Shown here: piece after piece, positions 1-11,004 of the stretch | How positions within the stretch are numbered: the first letter of the stretch is position 1 | Layout of the letters: every line of letters starts with the position of its first letter | NCBI GenBank assembly: GCA_022820925.1 | Contig: JAJEEO010000001.1 | Coordinates: 191,001 to 255,000, forward strand | Reading direction: 5' to 3' | DNA length: 64,000 nucleotides | Origin: Acidimicrobiia bacterium | GTDB taxonomy: Bacteria > Actinomycetota > Acidimicrobiia > Acidimicrobiales > Poriferisodalaceae | Notes under the pieces: generated by a model | The model's database searches: none | The model's input: only the letters and a program-made list of their open reading frames with translations | What the model was told of the DNA's origin: nothing | Made by a program: the position numbers and the translations under genes

Positions 1-917
1 AGGTGCATCAGGATGACCGGAATGTATCCCTGCAGGTATTGCTGCTGGTCGACGGTGAAGGCGATATCGCCCGCTTCGATTGCAGCGATGAGGTCGGAGG
101 AGAGGTCGAAGCCACCGATGTGCAGGGTGCGCCCAGCCGACTCAGCAGCGTCGAGCGCCCGCAGCGGCAGGTTCGGCCCGACGCCCAGCACCGCGTCGAT
201 GCTGGAATCTGCGGTGAGGATCGAGGCGATGGTCTGCTCCTGCTCATCTGGGTTCGCGTCGAGGCCGACGAACTCCGAGGTCACTTGGCCGTCGAACGTC
301 TCCGCGAGACCCTGGCAGCGCTCCTCAAGACCGATGTTGGCCTGCTCCTGGCGTGCGCACAGCACATGGGTGGCGCCCAAGGCGTTGAACCGCTTTCCGG
401 CGCCTTGGCCGGCCACGATCTCGGTCTGACCGATGTGGGTGACGGCGCCGAGGTCCTCGTAGTTGTTGACGCCGGAGTTCAGCGTGTACAGCGGGATGCC
501 TGCCGCTACGACGGCACGTGCGGCCGCTTCGAGGCCAGCGGGGTCTGCCAGCGAGATGGCGATGCCGTCGGAACCGTCAGCGATCGCACCTTCGATGGCT
601 TGTGACTGCGCCTGGGCATCGTTGTTGGCACCGAAATAGACGACGTCACAGCCGATGGCTTCGGACGCATCCGCTACTGCCACCTCGACGACTGACCAGA
701 AGGTTCCCGAGTCGCCGTGGGTGATCACGTGGTACGTCTTGTCGCAGTCGCTCTGCGTGAGCGTGACTTCGGTTGCATCCGATGCGGCCTCGGTCGTCTC
801 GGCCGGTGCCGGGGCTTCCGCCTCGTCCGCAGACTCGTCGGAGCTGTCACCGCTGCACGCTGCCGCGAACAGTGTCATCGCTGCGAGCAGTGCAAGCAGT
901 TTTGTAATTCGCCTCAT
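1..917 (-). CDS. Sugar ABC transporter substrate-binding lipoprotein (periplasmic binding protein family), truncated at window edge
   Basis: Minus-strand frame from ATG at 917: MRRITKLLALLAAMTLFAAACSGDSSDE... with signal peptide and lipobox (FAAAC), then ...YHVITHGDSGTFWSVVEVAVADASEAIGCDVVYFGANNDAQAQSQAIEGAIADGSDGIAISLADP..., typical of sugar-binding proteins; runs off the left edge. Confidence 0.85.
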   Translation of the reverse strand, partial: MRRITKLLALLAAMTLFAAACSGDSSDESADEAEAPAPAETTEAASDATEVTLTQSDCDKTYHVITHGDSGTFWSVVEVAVADASEAIGCDVVYFGANNDAQAQSQAIEGAIADGSDGIAISLADPAGLEAAARAVVAAGIPLYTLNSGVNNYEDLGAVTHIGQTEIVAGQGAGKRFNALGATHVLCARQEQANIGLEERCQGLAETFDGQVTSEFVGLDANPDEQEQTIASILTADSSIDAVLGVGPNLPLRALDAAESAGRTLHIGGFDLSSDLIAAIEAGDIAFTVDQQQYLQGYIPVILMH

Positions 918-979
918 GTCTGTTCTTCCTCCCGAAGACGTGAATGGGCAGAACGCCAGCATCCGACTCCCCTCGAGTG

Positions 980-1873
980 CTAGCGCGCCGCGTCGAAGTC
1001 TTGCACAAAGTCGAGGCTGCGAACGACGCCGCTCCGCAACCGTTCCACCGCGGCGGCATCCGGACCGCTGAGCGCCGCATCCTGCTCCAGCACGTACCAC
1101 AATTCCGGGCGTGCCTGCTCCAGCGCGCTGATGATCTCGGCGAGCGGAACCGTGCCCTCGCCGAGCGGGGGAAAGAGCCCTTGCTGGACGGCTTGCATCA
1201 GGTTGATCTCGCCGGAGCGAAGCCGTCCGGCCACGTCGGAATCTACGTCTTTGAGGTGCACCAGCCCGATGCGATCGGCATGGCTCGCAACCAGCGCTGC
1301 AGGGTCACTGCCGCCCAGGGTGAGGTGCGCCGTATCGAGCACCAGTTTCGTGTCGGTGTGCTCGAGCACCGCCCGCGTCTCGGCATCCTCCTGGACGAGC
1401 GATCCGACATGGGGGTGGAAGGCATGCTTCATGCCCGACTGGGCAGTCACCGCATCGATGGCCGCAAACCCGCGGTATATCTGATGCCACTGGGCGTCGT
1501 CCAGGCCCGGACGCTGCCAATCGTCGTGATCGAAGACAGGGCAGCTCACGAACCACATCCCGCCTGCGGATGCCATCTGATCGATCACCGCCGCGGCGCG
1601 CGCCATCTCGGCCTCGAATCGGTCGGGATCGTGCAGCACTACGGCAACGAACCCGCCGAGCAGCGAGAGTCCATGGCGTCGCAGCACTGCTGCAAGCTCG
1701 GTGCCGTCGGCCGGCAGGAAGCCCACTGAGCCGAACTCCGTGTGCGTGAATCCGAGCGCAGCCATGTCGGAGAGCACCTCGTCGGGGCTGAGCTGGTATC
1801 CCCAACCCGGCACCTCGCATACACCCCATGTGATCGGGGCGGCGGCCAGACGCTCGCGCACTGACCTTCCCAT
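980..1873 (-). CDS. Sugar phosphate isomerase/epimerase, IolE-like (xylose isomerase-like TIM barrel)
   Basis: 297 aa; ITWGVCEVPGWGYQLSPDEVLSDMAALGFTHTEFG..., HPHVGSLVQ..., LVLDTAHLTLGG..., GLVHLKDVD motifs. Confidence 0.8.
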   Translation of the reverse strand: MGRSVRERLAAAPITWGVCEVPGWGYQLSPDEVLSDMAALGFTHTEFGSVGFLPADGTELAAVLRRHGLSLLGGFVAVVLHDPDRFEAEMARAAAVIDQMASAGGMWFVSCPVFDHDDWQRPGLDDAQWHQIYRGFAAIDAVTAQSGMKHAFHPHVGSLVQEDAETRAVLEHTDTKLVLDTAHLTLGGSDPAALVASHADRIGLVHLKDVDSDVAGRLRSGEINLMQAVQQGLFPPLGEGTVPLAEIISALEQARPELWYVLEQDAALSGPDAAAVERLRSGVVRSLDFVQDFDAAR

Positions 1874-1969
1874 GGACGCCTCCGGAAGCTGGCCGAACCG
1901 AGACCGACTGATAGTGACACGGTTTCGTCAACCGTTCCACGAAACGACCTGCCGACGCAACCCCTTTGC

Positions 1970-2117
1970 GATGGGCCGCCTACTGCCAGCACAGCCTCCT
2001 CGGCAACACAGCGCGGCAGGGCACCGCCGTTGTGGGCGACGTGTCTGATGGGCCGCCTACTGCCAGCACAGCCTCCTAGGCAACACAGCGCGGCAGGGCA
2101 CCGCCGTTGTAGGCGAC
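1970..2117. repeat. Imperfect direct repeat, two 71-bp copies (1970-2040 and 2047-2117), 77-bp period
   Basis: gatgggccgcctactgccagcacagcctcct[c/a]ggcaacacagcgcggcagggcaccgccgttgt[g/a]ggcgac present twice with two mismatches. Confidence 0.95.
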
Positions 2118-3020
2118 CATGTCCATGATCGCCTGGGGGACGCCGGGGAATTCGTAGCCGCCCGTCGCTGCCTCGCGGTAGGCGACATGAAGGTTGCCGG
2201 CGAGACGCTCGGGGTCGGTGTAGCGGCCGTGCAGCCCGAGGTCGGTGGCCTGTGCCTGCTCGAGCGGCGTCCTGCCTGCTGCGAGGCCCTCGTCGGCCGC
2301 ATCCTGCACGAAGCGCAGGTAGGAACGCTGCTCGTCGAGCACCCGCGCAATGTCGTCGCCGCCGAAGTGCGGCCCATGGCCCGGCACGATCACATCTGCT
2401 CCGAAGCTCTCGAGGACATCCATCGCCTGGATCGTCCCCGACACCGACCCGAACAGCGCGAACGGCGTGCCGCCGTGGAAAATCAGGTCGCCGCAGAACA
2501 GCACCCGGCAATCGGGCAGCCACGCCACGATGTCGCCGTCGGTGTGGGCCACAAAGCCCAAGTCCGACAGTTCGATCCGACGGTCGTCGAGATGCAGCAC
2601 CATTGAGCCCTCGAAGGTCACGTCAGGCGCCCGGAACTGCAGGTCCCCCCACTCGACACCTGGAAAGACAGCGCTGTAGTCGGGGATGCCCGCGGCCATC
2701 ATCACGTCACGGCACTTGGCGTGCGAGATGATCGTGGCGTCGGCGAACTGGTAGTTGCCGTGAGTGTGGTCGGCGTGATGATGCGTGTTGACCACGACTT
2801 TCACCGGGTTCGGCGTCACCGAGGCGATCGCGTCGAGATAGGCCCGGTTGCGGCGCTCCGTCGAGGTGGTGTCGATCGACACCACGCCGCTGGAGCCGAC
2901 GATGAACCCCATGTTGTTGATGAACCAGGTGCCGTCGGGCTGCACGTAGCTGTACACGCCCGGGGCCACCTCACTCAGTTGTGCCGCCTCGACGGCCGCG
3001 TGTGCTGTATGTACCGACAT
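2076..3020 (-). CDS. MBL-fold metallo-hydrolase
   Basis: 314 aa; VVNTHHHADHTHGNYQF (HxHxDH), GDLIFHGGTPFALF, VIVPGHGPHFGG motifs. Confidence 0.85.
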   Translation of the reverse strand: MSVHTAHAAVEAAQLSEVAPGVYSYVQPDGTWFINNMGFIVGSSGVVSIDTTSTERRNRAYLDAIASVTPNPVKVVVNTHHHADHTHGNYQFADATIISHAKCRDVMMAAGIPDYSAVFPGVEWGDLQFRAPDVTFEGSMVLHLDDRRIELSDLGFVAHTDGDIVAWLPDCRVLFCGDLIFHGGTPFALFGSVSGTIQAMDVLESFGADVIVPGHGPHFGGDDIARVLDEQRSYLRFVQDAADEGLAAGRTPLEQAQATDLGLHGRYTDPERLAGNLHVAYREAATGGYEFPGVPQAIMDMVAYNGGALPRCVA

Positions 3021-3142
3021 GTGCCCCCTCGAACCTCCGTGCCGGCCGTGTCGTTCGGCCGGTACTACGGCGCAGCGTAGAACCCGTCGCCTACGCTGGG
3101 AAGCGCCTCGGACCGCGCCCGCGGGGACTCAAAGGAGCCGCC

Positions 3143-4381
3143 ATGAGCACGACTGCTGACACCGACAGCGCTTCCGCAGAGCGGGACTTCGACGTCTACA
3201 GCGACGAGTACATCCAGGGCGCCGCAGACGTATGGGACGAGCTGCGCGCCGAGTGTCCCGTCGCCCACAGCCCTCACAACGGCGGGCACTGGATGCCCAC
3301 GACCTGGGACGACATCGCGGCGGTCGCCTACGACACCGAGAACTTCAGCTCGCGCGACATCGCCGTGGCGCCCACGCCTGAAGGCGTCGGGCTGCTCACC
3401 GCCCCGCCGATCACCTCCGACCCGCCGTTCCACACCGACGCGCGCCGATTGCTGCTGCCGTTCTTCGGCCCTACCGCCGTGGAGGAAATGGTCGAGGTCA
3501 CTCGCAGCATCGCCCGCGAGCGCATCGACGCCATCGCAGCCGAGACCGGGGCGGACGAAGGTCGCAGCGGCGTCACCGATGCCGCCGACACCTACTCCAA
3601 GCACATTCCCGTGCGGGTCATCGCCCGCATCCTGGGACTGCCCGAGTCGGACGAGCCCAAGTTCACCCGCTGGGCGGTCGATGTGCTTCAGTCCAAGGGC
3701 GACGAGTTCGACCGGCGGGCCAACGCGACCCGTGAGGTGCTCCACTACTTCGGCGAGCTCACCGACCAGCGGCGCCAGGAACGCGCAGACGACCTGCCGT
3801 CGAAGCTGCTCGACATGAAGCTGCCCAACGGCGACCCGCTGGCCAACCACCACATCACCGGCGCCAGCTTCCTGTTGCTGCTCGCGGGCATCGACACCAC
3901 GTGGAGCTCGATCTCGGCCAGCTTGATGCACTTGGCCATGAACCCTGCTGACCGCGAGCGGCTCGTGGCCGAACCCGCGCTCATCCCGACGGCCATCGAA
4001 GAGTTCCTGCGGGCATATGCACCGGTCACGATGGCCCGGGTCACCGCCACCGACGACGCACAGATCGGCGGCTGCCCCGTCGCGCACGGCGACAAGGTGT
4101 TGCTGCCGTTCGGTGCCGGCAACCGTGATCCCGCCAAGTTCGACCGTCCTGACGAGGTCATCATCGACCGTGCCGAGAACCGCCACTTTGCGTTCGGGCT
4201 AGGGATCCACCGCTGCTTGGGCTCGAACCTGGCCCGCATGGAGCTGAAGGTCGCGATCGAGGAGTGGCTGGCCCGGTTCCCGAACTTCGAGCTCGCCACC
4301 GATGTCGGCCAAGGCGGCGTGGAATGGGGCGGCGTGCAGGTGCGCGGCCCCCGCAACCTGCAGATCCGCGTCGGCATCTGA
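3143..4381 (+). CDS. Cytochrome P450
   Basis: AAAGGAG 6 nt upstream of ATG 3143; I-helix LLLLAGIDTTWSS, EEFLRAYAPV, heme loop FAFGLGIHRCLGSNLARMEL. Confidence 0.93.
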   Translation: MSTTADTDSASAERDFDVYSDEYIQGAADVWDELRAECPVAHSPHNGGHWMPTTWDDIAAVAYDTENFSSRDIAVAPTPEGVGLLTAPPITSDPPFHTDARRLLLPFFGPTAVEEMVEVTRSIARERIDAIAAETGADEGRSGVTDAADTYSKHIPVRVIARILGLPESDEPKFTRWAVDVLQSKGDEFDRRANATREVLHYFGELTDQRRQERADDLPSKLLDMKLPNGDPLANHHITGASFLLLLAGIDTTWSSISASLMHLAMNPADRERLVAEPALIPTAIEEFLRAYAPVTMARVTATDDAQIGGCPVAHGDKVLLPFGAGNRDPAKFDRPDEVIIDRAENRHFAFGLGIHRCLGSNLARMELKVAIEEWLARFPNFELATDVGQGGVEWGGVQVRGPRNLQIRVGI

Positions 4382-4389
4382 GCCAGCAA

Positions 4390-4405
4390 CGAGCGGAGGC
4401 GCTCG
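4390..4405. terminator. Short hairpin between convergent P450 and ftsK (CGAGCG-GAGG-CGCTCG)
   Basis: Perfect 6-bp inverted repeat in the 27-bp convergent gap; no T-tract, so terminator role is tentative. Confidence 0.35.
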
Positions 4406-4408
4406 CCG

Positions 4409-6802
4409 TCATTCTCCCAGGGCGTCTGACAGTTCCTCTGGGGTCATGAGCACGTCGCGGGCCTTGGAGCCCTGCGACGGACCCACCACGCCCCGCTGCT
4501 CGAGCAGGTCCATGAGCCGACCGGCCCGGGCGAAGCCCACTTTCAGCTTGCGCTGCAGCATCGAGGTGGAGCCGAGCTGGGTTTCCACCACGATGACCAT
4601 GGCTTGGCGCAGCAGCTCGTCGTCGTCGGCATCGCCGGTGGTGCCGCCGGGAAGGATGCTGGTGCTCTCTGATTCGCCGCTGCCTTCGACGCCTTCGACG
4701 TAGTCGGCCTCGGGCGCCTGACGGCGCCAGTGGGCAACTACGTGCGCGATCTCGGACTCGCTCACCCAGCTTCCCTGGATACGTCGTGGCGTGCTGGAGT
4801 TGGCAGCGAGCAGCAGCATGTCGCCTTGGCCCACCAGCCGCTCGGCACCGGGTTGGTCGAGAATGACCCGACTGTCGGCGAGGCTGGACACGGCGAACGC
4901 CAGCCTGCTGGGGATGTTCGCCTTGATCACGCCGGTGATGACATTCACGCTCGGGCGCTGTGTTGCCACGACAAGATGGACACCGACGGCGCGGGCCATC
5001 TGGGCCAGCCGTGTGATGGATTCTTCGACGTCACGGGCCGCCACCATCATGAGGTCGTTCAGCTCATCGACCACCACGACGATGAACGGCATCGACTCGT
5101 GCGGCTGGTCGTGACCGAGCAGCTCGCTCTCGTCGCTGTGCAGCGCGCCGTCCAGCACCGCCGCGTTGTACCCGGTGATGTCCCGGAAGCCCGCCTCGGA
5201 CAGCACGTCATAGCGGCGTTCCATCTCCTTGACCGCCCAGGAGAGGGCATTGGCCGCTTTGCGCGGATCGGTGACCACTGCAGTCAGCAGATGCGGCAGC
5301 CCGTCGTACTGGCCGAGCTCGACCCGCTTGGGATCGACCAGGATCATCCGCACCTCATCGGGCCTCGACCTCATCAGCAGCGACGAGATGATCGAGTTGA
5401 TGCACGACGACTTTCCTGAGCCGGTCGCGCCGGCAATCAGCACGTGGGGCATCGTGGCCAGGTTGAGCATCACCTCGCGGCCCGAGATGTCCTTGCCCAT
5501 CGCCACCTCGAGCGGGTGCATGGCATCGGCCGCCGCCTTCGACGCCAGGATGTCGCCGAGGGCCACGAGATGGCGGTCGCTGTTGGGGACCTCCACGCCG
5601 ATCGCCGATCGCCCGGGGATCGGCGCCAAGATGCGGACGTCGGCGGCCGCCATCGCATACGCGATGTCCTTGTGCAGGGCCGTGACGCGCGACACCTTCA
5701 CGCCCGACCCCAGCTTCAGCTCGTAGCGCGTGACGGTCGGGCCGGGTTCCCAGCCGGTCACCTGGGTCTCCACGCCGTGGTTCGCGAGCGCCTCCACCAG
5801 CGCCGTAGCCCCTGCCGAGAGCTGCGCCCGGTCGAACTGCTGTGTGCCGCTGCGCTTCAGCACCGACTTGGGCGGCAGCTTCCAGCGAGGTCGCTGGTTG
5901 CCGCCTGACGCTGCACGAGCGGGCGGTACCGGCGCTGGTACGACCTCGCCGCCGGGCGGCTCGATGAACTTCGGTGGTGAGGGCTCGAACTCGGCACCCT
6001 CTATCTCGGCAGTTGCGGGGTCGAGCCCCGGAACCTGGCCTGGTTCCTGCTCGGGCGGTGTGCCGTCGGGCACGTCGCCGGCTTCGCCGGTTTCGGGGTC
6101 GTAGTGCTCAGCACTGAAGGAGGGAGGCTCGGGATCGTCTCCGACACGCTGCAGGCTGCGCGCCCCCCGCGACAGCTGCCCGCCCACCGTACGGCCCAAC
6201 CCGGACAGGCCAATCCAGATCCAGCGCAACAGCTGACCGAGCCCGACGTTGGCGACGATCATCACGGCGAAGAGCATGATGAGCAGCAGCACCGCCCACG
6301 TCGCCGGGTCGTCGATCAGGCGTCGCAGCGGCTCCGCCACCGCAGCGCCCAGCACTCCCCCGCTGTCGCGCAGATCGTCCAGCGAGCTGAATCCGTCGGC
6401 GGAGCCCGACAGGTGGGCCGCCGCCGCGAAGGCGACGGTCAGCACGCTCAACCCGAAGGCGGAGCGGCCGCTGCGTTCCGAGCGGCTCAGGCGTGCAAGC
6501 GCCACGCCGATCCAGATGAGCAGGATCGGCACGACGTAGCGGAAGACGCCGAGCAGTACGGCCAGCGCGGCATCGAGCAACCGCCCGACAACGCCGGCAC
6601 GGTCGCCCAGAAGGCCCAGTGCGCAGATGATCGCAAGCGCAAACAGTGCCAGCGCAACAAGCTCTCGGGATCTGCCGTCCAGTGCGTTGCGCACGACCCG
6701 CCCGATCGCGCTGCGGGACCCGTCGGCCGTCTTGGATTTCGGCGCACCCTGCGAGGGGGCGCTCGGAGGATCGTCGTTCCCGTTGGCGCTGGGACTCACC
6801 AC
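4409..6802 (-). CDS. ftsK: DNA translocase FtsK
   Basis: 797 aa; N-terminal TM segments, Walker A LIAGATGSGKSSCINSII, VVVVDELNDLMM, LVVATQRPSVNVITGVIKANIPSRLAFAVSS, C-terminal gamma winged helix. Confidence 0.95.
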   Translation of the reverse strand: MVSPSANGNDDPPSAPSQGAPKSKTADGSRSAIGRVVRNALDGRSRELVALALFALAIICALGLLGDRAGVVGRLLDAALAVLLGVFRYVVPILLIWIGVALARLSRSERSGRSAFGLSVLTVAFAAAAHLSGSADGFSSLDDLRDSGGVLGAAVAEPLRRLIDDPATWAVLLLIMLFAVMIVANVGLGQLLRWIWIGLSGLGRTVGGQLSRGARSLQRVGDDPEPPSFSAEHYDPETGEAGDVPDGTPPEQEPGQVPGLDPATAEIEGAEFEPSPPKFIEPPGGEVVPAPVPPARAASGGNQRPRWKLPPKSVLKRSGTQQFDRAQLSAGATALVEALANHGVETQVTGWEPGPTVTRYELKLGSGVKVSRVTALHKDIAYAMAAADVRILAPIPGRSAIGVEVPNSDRHLVALGDILASKAAADAMHPLEVAMGKDISGREVMLNLATMPHVLIAGATGSGKSSCINSIISSLLMRSRPDEVRMILVDPKRVELGQYDGLPHLLTAVVTDPRKAANALSWAVKEMERRYDVLSEAGFRDITGYNAAVLDGALHSDESELLGHDQPHESMPFIVVVVDELNDLMMVAARDVEESITRLAQMARAVGVHLVVATQRPSVNVITGVIKANIPSRLAFAVSSLADSRVILDQPGAERLVGQGDMLLLAANSSTPRRIQGSWVSESEIAHVVAHWRRQAPEADYVEGVEGSGESESTSILPGGTTGDADDDELLRQAMVIVVETQLGSTSMLQRKLKVGFARAGRLMDLLEQRGVVGPSQGSKARDVLMTPEELSDALGE

Positions 6803-6856
6803 AGCGAGAGTACCGAGGCCCCGCTGGACTGTCGGAGACCCCCCATCTTGGGGCGC

Positions 6857-7624
6857 TCAGGTGTCCTCTGGCGCCGCATCGACCGGACTCGGTCCCTCGG
6901 CGGCCTGCTCGCGCCGGGCTTGCTCTCGCGCTGCCGTTGCGTTGCGGTGCTGGTTGCGTGCCGTCTGCAGGGCAACGATGACGAACATGGCCACGGTGAA
7001 AGGAATCGAGTAGCGATTGATGAACCTGACGACCGCTCCGAGCGGGCCCGAGAACAGATCGGCAACCCACCACACGAGGGCCAGGCGGGTGAACGTGCCC
7101 GCCAGATTCACCACAACGAAGGGCAGCTGGCGCATCCTCGCAATCCCCGAGAGCAAGCACATCGGGTAGCCGGGAATGGCGAACAGCAAAAGCCAGCCTG
7201 CCCGCGGGAACCAGCGCTCCAGCCAGTCCATGGTGCGGATGACGCGGCTGCGGGGTCCCAGCTCCGCTGCCAAGTAGGCCTTGGCATTGGGGCCGTAGTC
7301 GTAGCCGAGCCGGTAGAGGAATGGGTCGGTGATGAACAGGCGGGTCAGCCCGATGACCATGAACGCCCACAGCGGGGCCTGATGGGCCACGCCGAGCAGA
7401 ACGGGGTCGGTGGCGTTGAGCGACAGCAGCAGCAGCGGCGCCCGCGCGATGAGGGCCGCGAAGAAGATCTGCCCGGCATAGGCCACCAAGGCGAAGCCCA
7501 CCGGCACCGCTGCCAGCAACTGCATCCGCCGTCGGTCTGCATCGGTGATCACCGGGCCCGCCGATGCATGCTCGGACTGGGCGGCTTCGGGCGCCGCTGT
7601 GTCATCTCGGCCGTCGTCAGCCAC
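6857..7624 (-). CDS. Multi-pass membrane protein, DedA/VTT-like
   Basis: 255 aa; several TM segments, PRAGWLLLFAIPGYPMCLLSGIARMRQLPFVVVNLAGTFTRLALVWW. Confidence 0.55.
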   Translation of the reverse strand: MADDGRDDTAAPEAAQSEHASAGPVITDADRRRMQLLAAVPVGFALVAYAGQIFFAALIARAPLLLLSLNATDPVLLGVAHQAPLWAFMVIGLTRLFITDPFLYRLGYDYGPNAKAYLAAELGPRSRVIRTMDWLERWFPRAGWLLLFAIPGYPMCLLSGIARMRQLPFVVVNLAGTFTRLALVWWVADLFSGPLGAVVRFINRYSIPFTVAMFVIVALQTARNQHRNATAAREQARREQAAEGPSPVDAAPEDT

Positions 7625-7709
7625 CTCGGCCGAGGCTACGCACTAGCGCTCGTCCCCACCCGGCATGGCCCACTGAGGCGTGGCGCTGTGGCCTCTAGCC
7701 TGCGGCGTC

Positions 7710-9338
<1,629 letters not shown>

Positions 9339-9344
9339 GCCGAC

Positions 9345-9989
9345 GTGAGCGCGCCGTTTGAATCCGAGTCTGATGCGAGCGGTCCATACCGCTCCGAACC
9401 GCGCCTGCTGGTGTGGCTGGCCCTGCGCTTGAAGGGGCTCGGTGAGATCGACGACGTCGCGGCGATCCACGGGCTCGAGCCCGACGACACCGAATGGCTG
9501 CTGGCAGAGCTGGATGCGGCCGGGCACTGCATGTTCCGCGAGGTCGGCGGGGTGCCGAAGTTCATCCTGACGCCGACCGGGCGCGACGACGGCGAGGCAG
9601 CGCTGGCCGCTGAGCTGGATGCCGCCGGCGCCCGCGACGCTGTCACAGCGGCTTACCGCGAATTCCTGGCACTGAACCCCAAGATGCTGCAGCTATGCAC
9701 TGACTGGCAGGTGCTGCCCGAAGATCATCCCGCCGCGGCAGATGCCGGTCCGGGAGACGGCGGGCGGCTGAACGATCACAGCGACCCCGACTACGACGCC
9801 GCCATCATCAGCCGGCTGGAAGTCCTGCACGGCGAGCTCGGCGGGGTGCTCGACCAGCTCTGCAGCGTGATGGCTCGCTACGGCAACTACGCGCCCAGGT
9901 TCGCTGAGGCCCTCAACCGGCTGCAGGCCGGCGAGCTGGACTACCTCACCAAGCCGATGATGCCCAGCTATCACACGGTGTGGTTCTAG
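9345..9989 (+). CDS. Conserved hypothetical, helix-turn-helix-like; possibly C-terminally truncated by an in-frame TAG
   Basis: 214 aa; frame remains open after TAG for 19 codons (LHEDLLATLGINRADEGSV) to TGA at 10047-10049. Confidence 0.6.
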   Translation: MSAPFESESDASGPYRSEPRLLVWLALRLKGLGEIDDVAAIHGLEPDDTEWLLAELDAAGHCMFREVGGVPKFILTPTGRDDGEAALAAELDAAGARDAVTAAYREFLALNPKMLQLCTDWQVLPEDHPAAADAGPGDGGRLNDHSDPDYDAAIISRLEVLHGELGGVLDQLCSVMARYGNYAPRFAEALNRLQAGELDYLTKPMMPSYHTVWF

Positions 9990-10119
9990 CTGCACGAGGA
10001 CCTGCTCGCCACCCTCGGCATCAACCGCGCCGACGAAGGCAGCGTCTGACACAGTTGGGCGTCCGCAGGCAGAAAAATCAAGACCAGCGTGGACAAGGCG
10101 CAGCAGTAGTCTCGGGAGC

Positions 10120-11004
10120 ATGAGCGCGCGATTCGGACGAGTGGTTCCGGCGATGGTGACGCCTTTTGCGGCGGACGGATCGCTGGATGTGGACGCTGGG
10201 GTGACGCTGGCCCGCTGGCTCGTAGGCGAGGGCGCCGAGGGCCTCGTGATCACCGGCACGACCGGTGAGGCGCCCACCATCACTGACGAGGAGGACTGGG
10301 AGCTGTGGCGCGCGGTCGCGGAGGCCGTGACGGTGCCGGTCGTGGCCGGCACCACCACCAACGACACGGCGCATTCGGTGAGCCAGACCCGCAAAGCCGC
10401 CGAGCTGGGCGTCGACGGCATCCTGGCGGTGACCCCGTATTACAACCGGCCCTCGCAGGCAGGCATCGCAGCGCACTTCGCTGCCGTGGCCGAGTGCACC
10501 GAACTGCCGATCATCATGTACGACATCCCGGTGCGCACGGGGCGCAAGATCAACACGCCCACGCTGCTGGAGCTGGCGCAGATCCCCAACATCGTGGCCG
10601 TGAAGGACGCAGCGGGGAACCCGGGTGAAACCGCGAAGGTCATCGCCGAGGCGCCGGAAGGCTTCGAGGTGTACAGCGGCGACGACACCTTCACGCTGCC
10701 GTTGCTGGCCGTCGGCGCGGTGGGCGTGATCAGCGTCGCAGCCCACTGGTCTATCCCCGAGCACGTCGCCATGTTCGACGCCTGGGATGCGGGCGACGCC
10801 ACCAAGGCCCGTGAGATCAACGCCACGCTGTTGGAGAGCTACGACTTCGAGACCGGTGACGCGGCACCCAACCCTGTGCCCACCAAGGCCATGCTGCGCA
10901 CGCTCGGACTGCCGGTCGGCGAACCGCGCCTGCCCATGGGCCCGACGCCCGACGGTCTGGAGGACCGCGCCCGAGAGGTCTACGCCCGTCTGAAGCAGAC
11001 TTGA
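10120..11004 (+). CDS. dapA: 4-hydroxy-tetrahydrodipicolinate synthase
   Basis: 294 aa; GLVITGTTGEAPTIT, GILAVTPYYNRPSQAGIAAHF, PIIMYDIPVRTGRKI, IVAVKDAAGN. Confidence 0.95.
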   Translation: MSARFGRVVPAMVTPFAADGSLDVDAGVTLARWLVGEGAEGLVITGTTGEAPTITDEEDWELWRAVAEAVTVPVVAGTTTNDTAHSVSQTRKAAELGVDGILAVTPYYNRPSQAGIAAHFAAVAECTELPIIMYDIPVRTGRKINTPTLLELAQIPNIVAVKDAAGNPGETAKVIAEAPEGFEVYSGDDTFTLPLLAVGAVGVISVAAHWSIPEHVAMFDAWDAGDATKAREINATLLESYDFETGDAAPNPVPTKAMLRTLGLPVGEPRLPMGPTPDGLEDRAREVYARLKQT

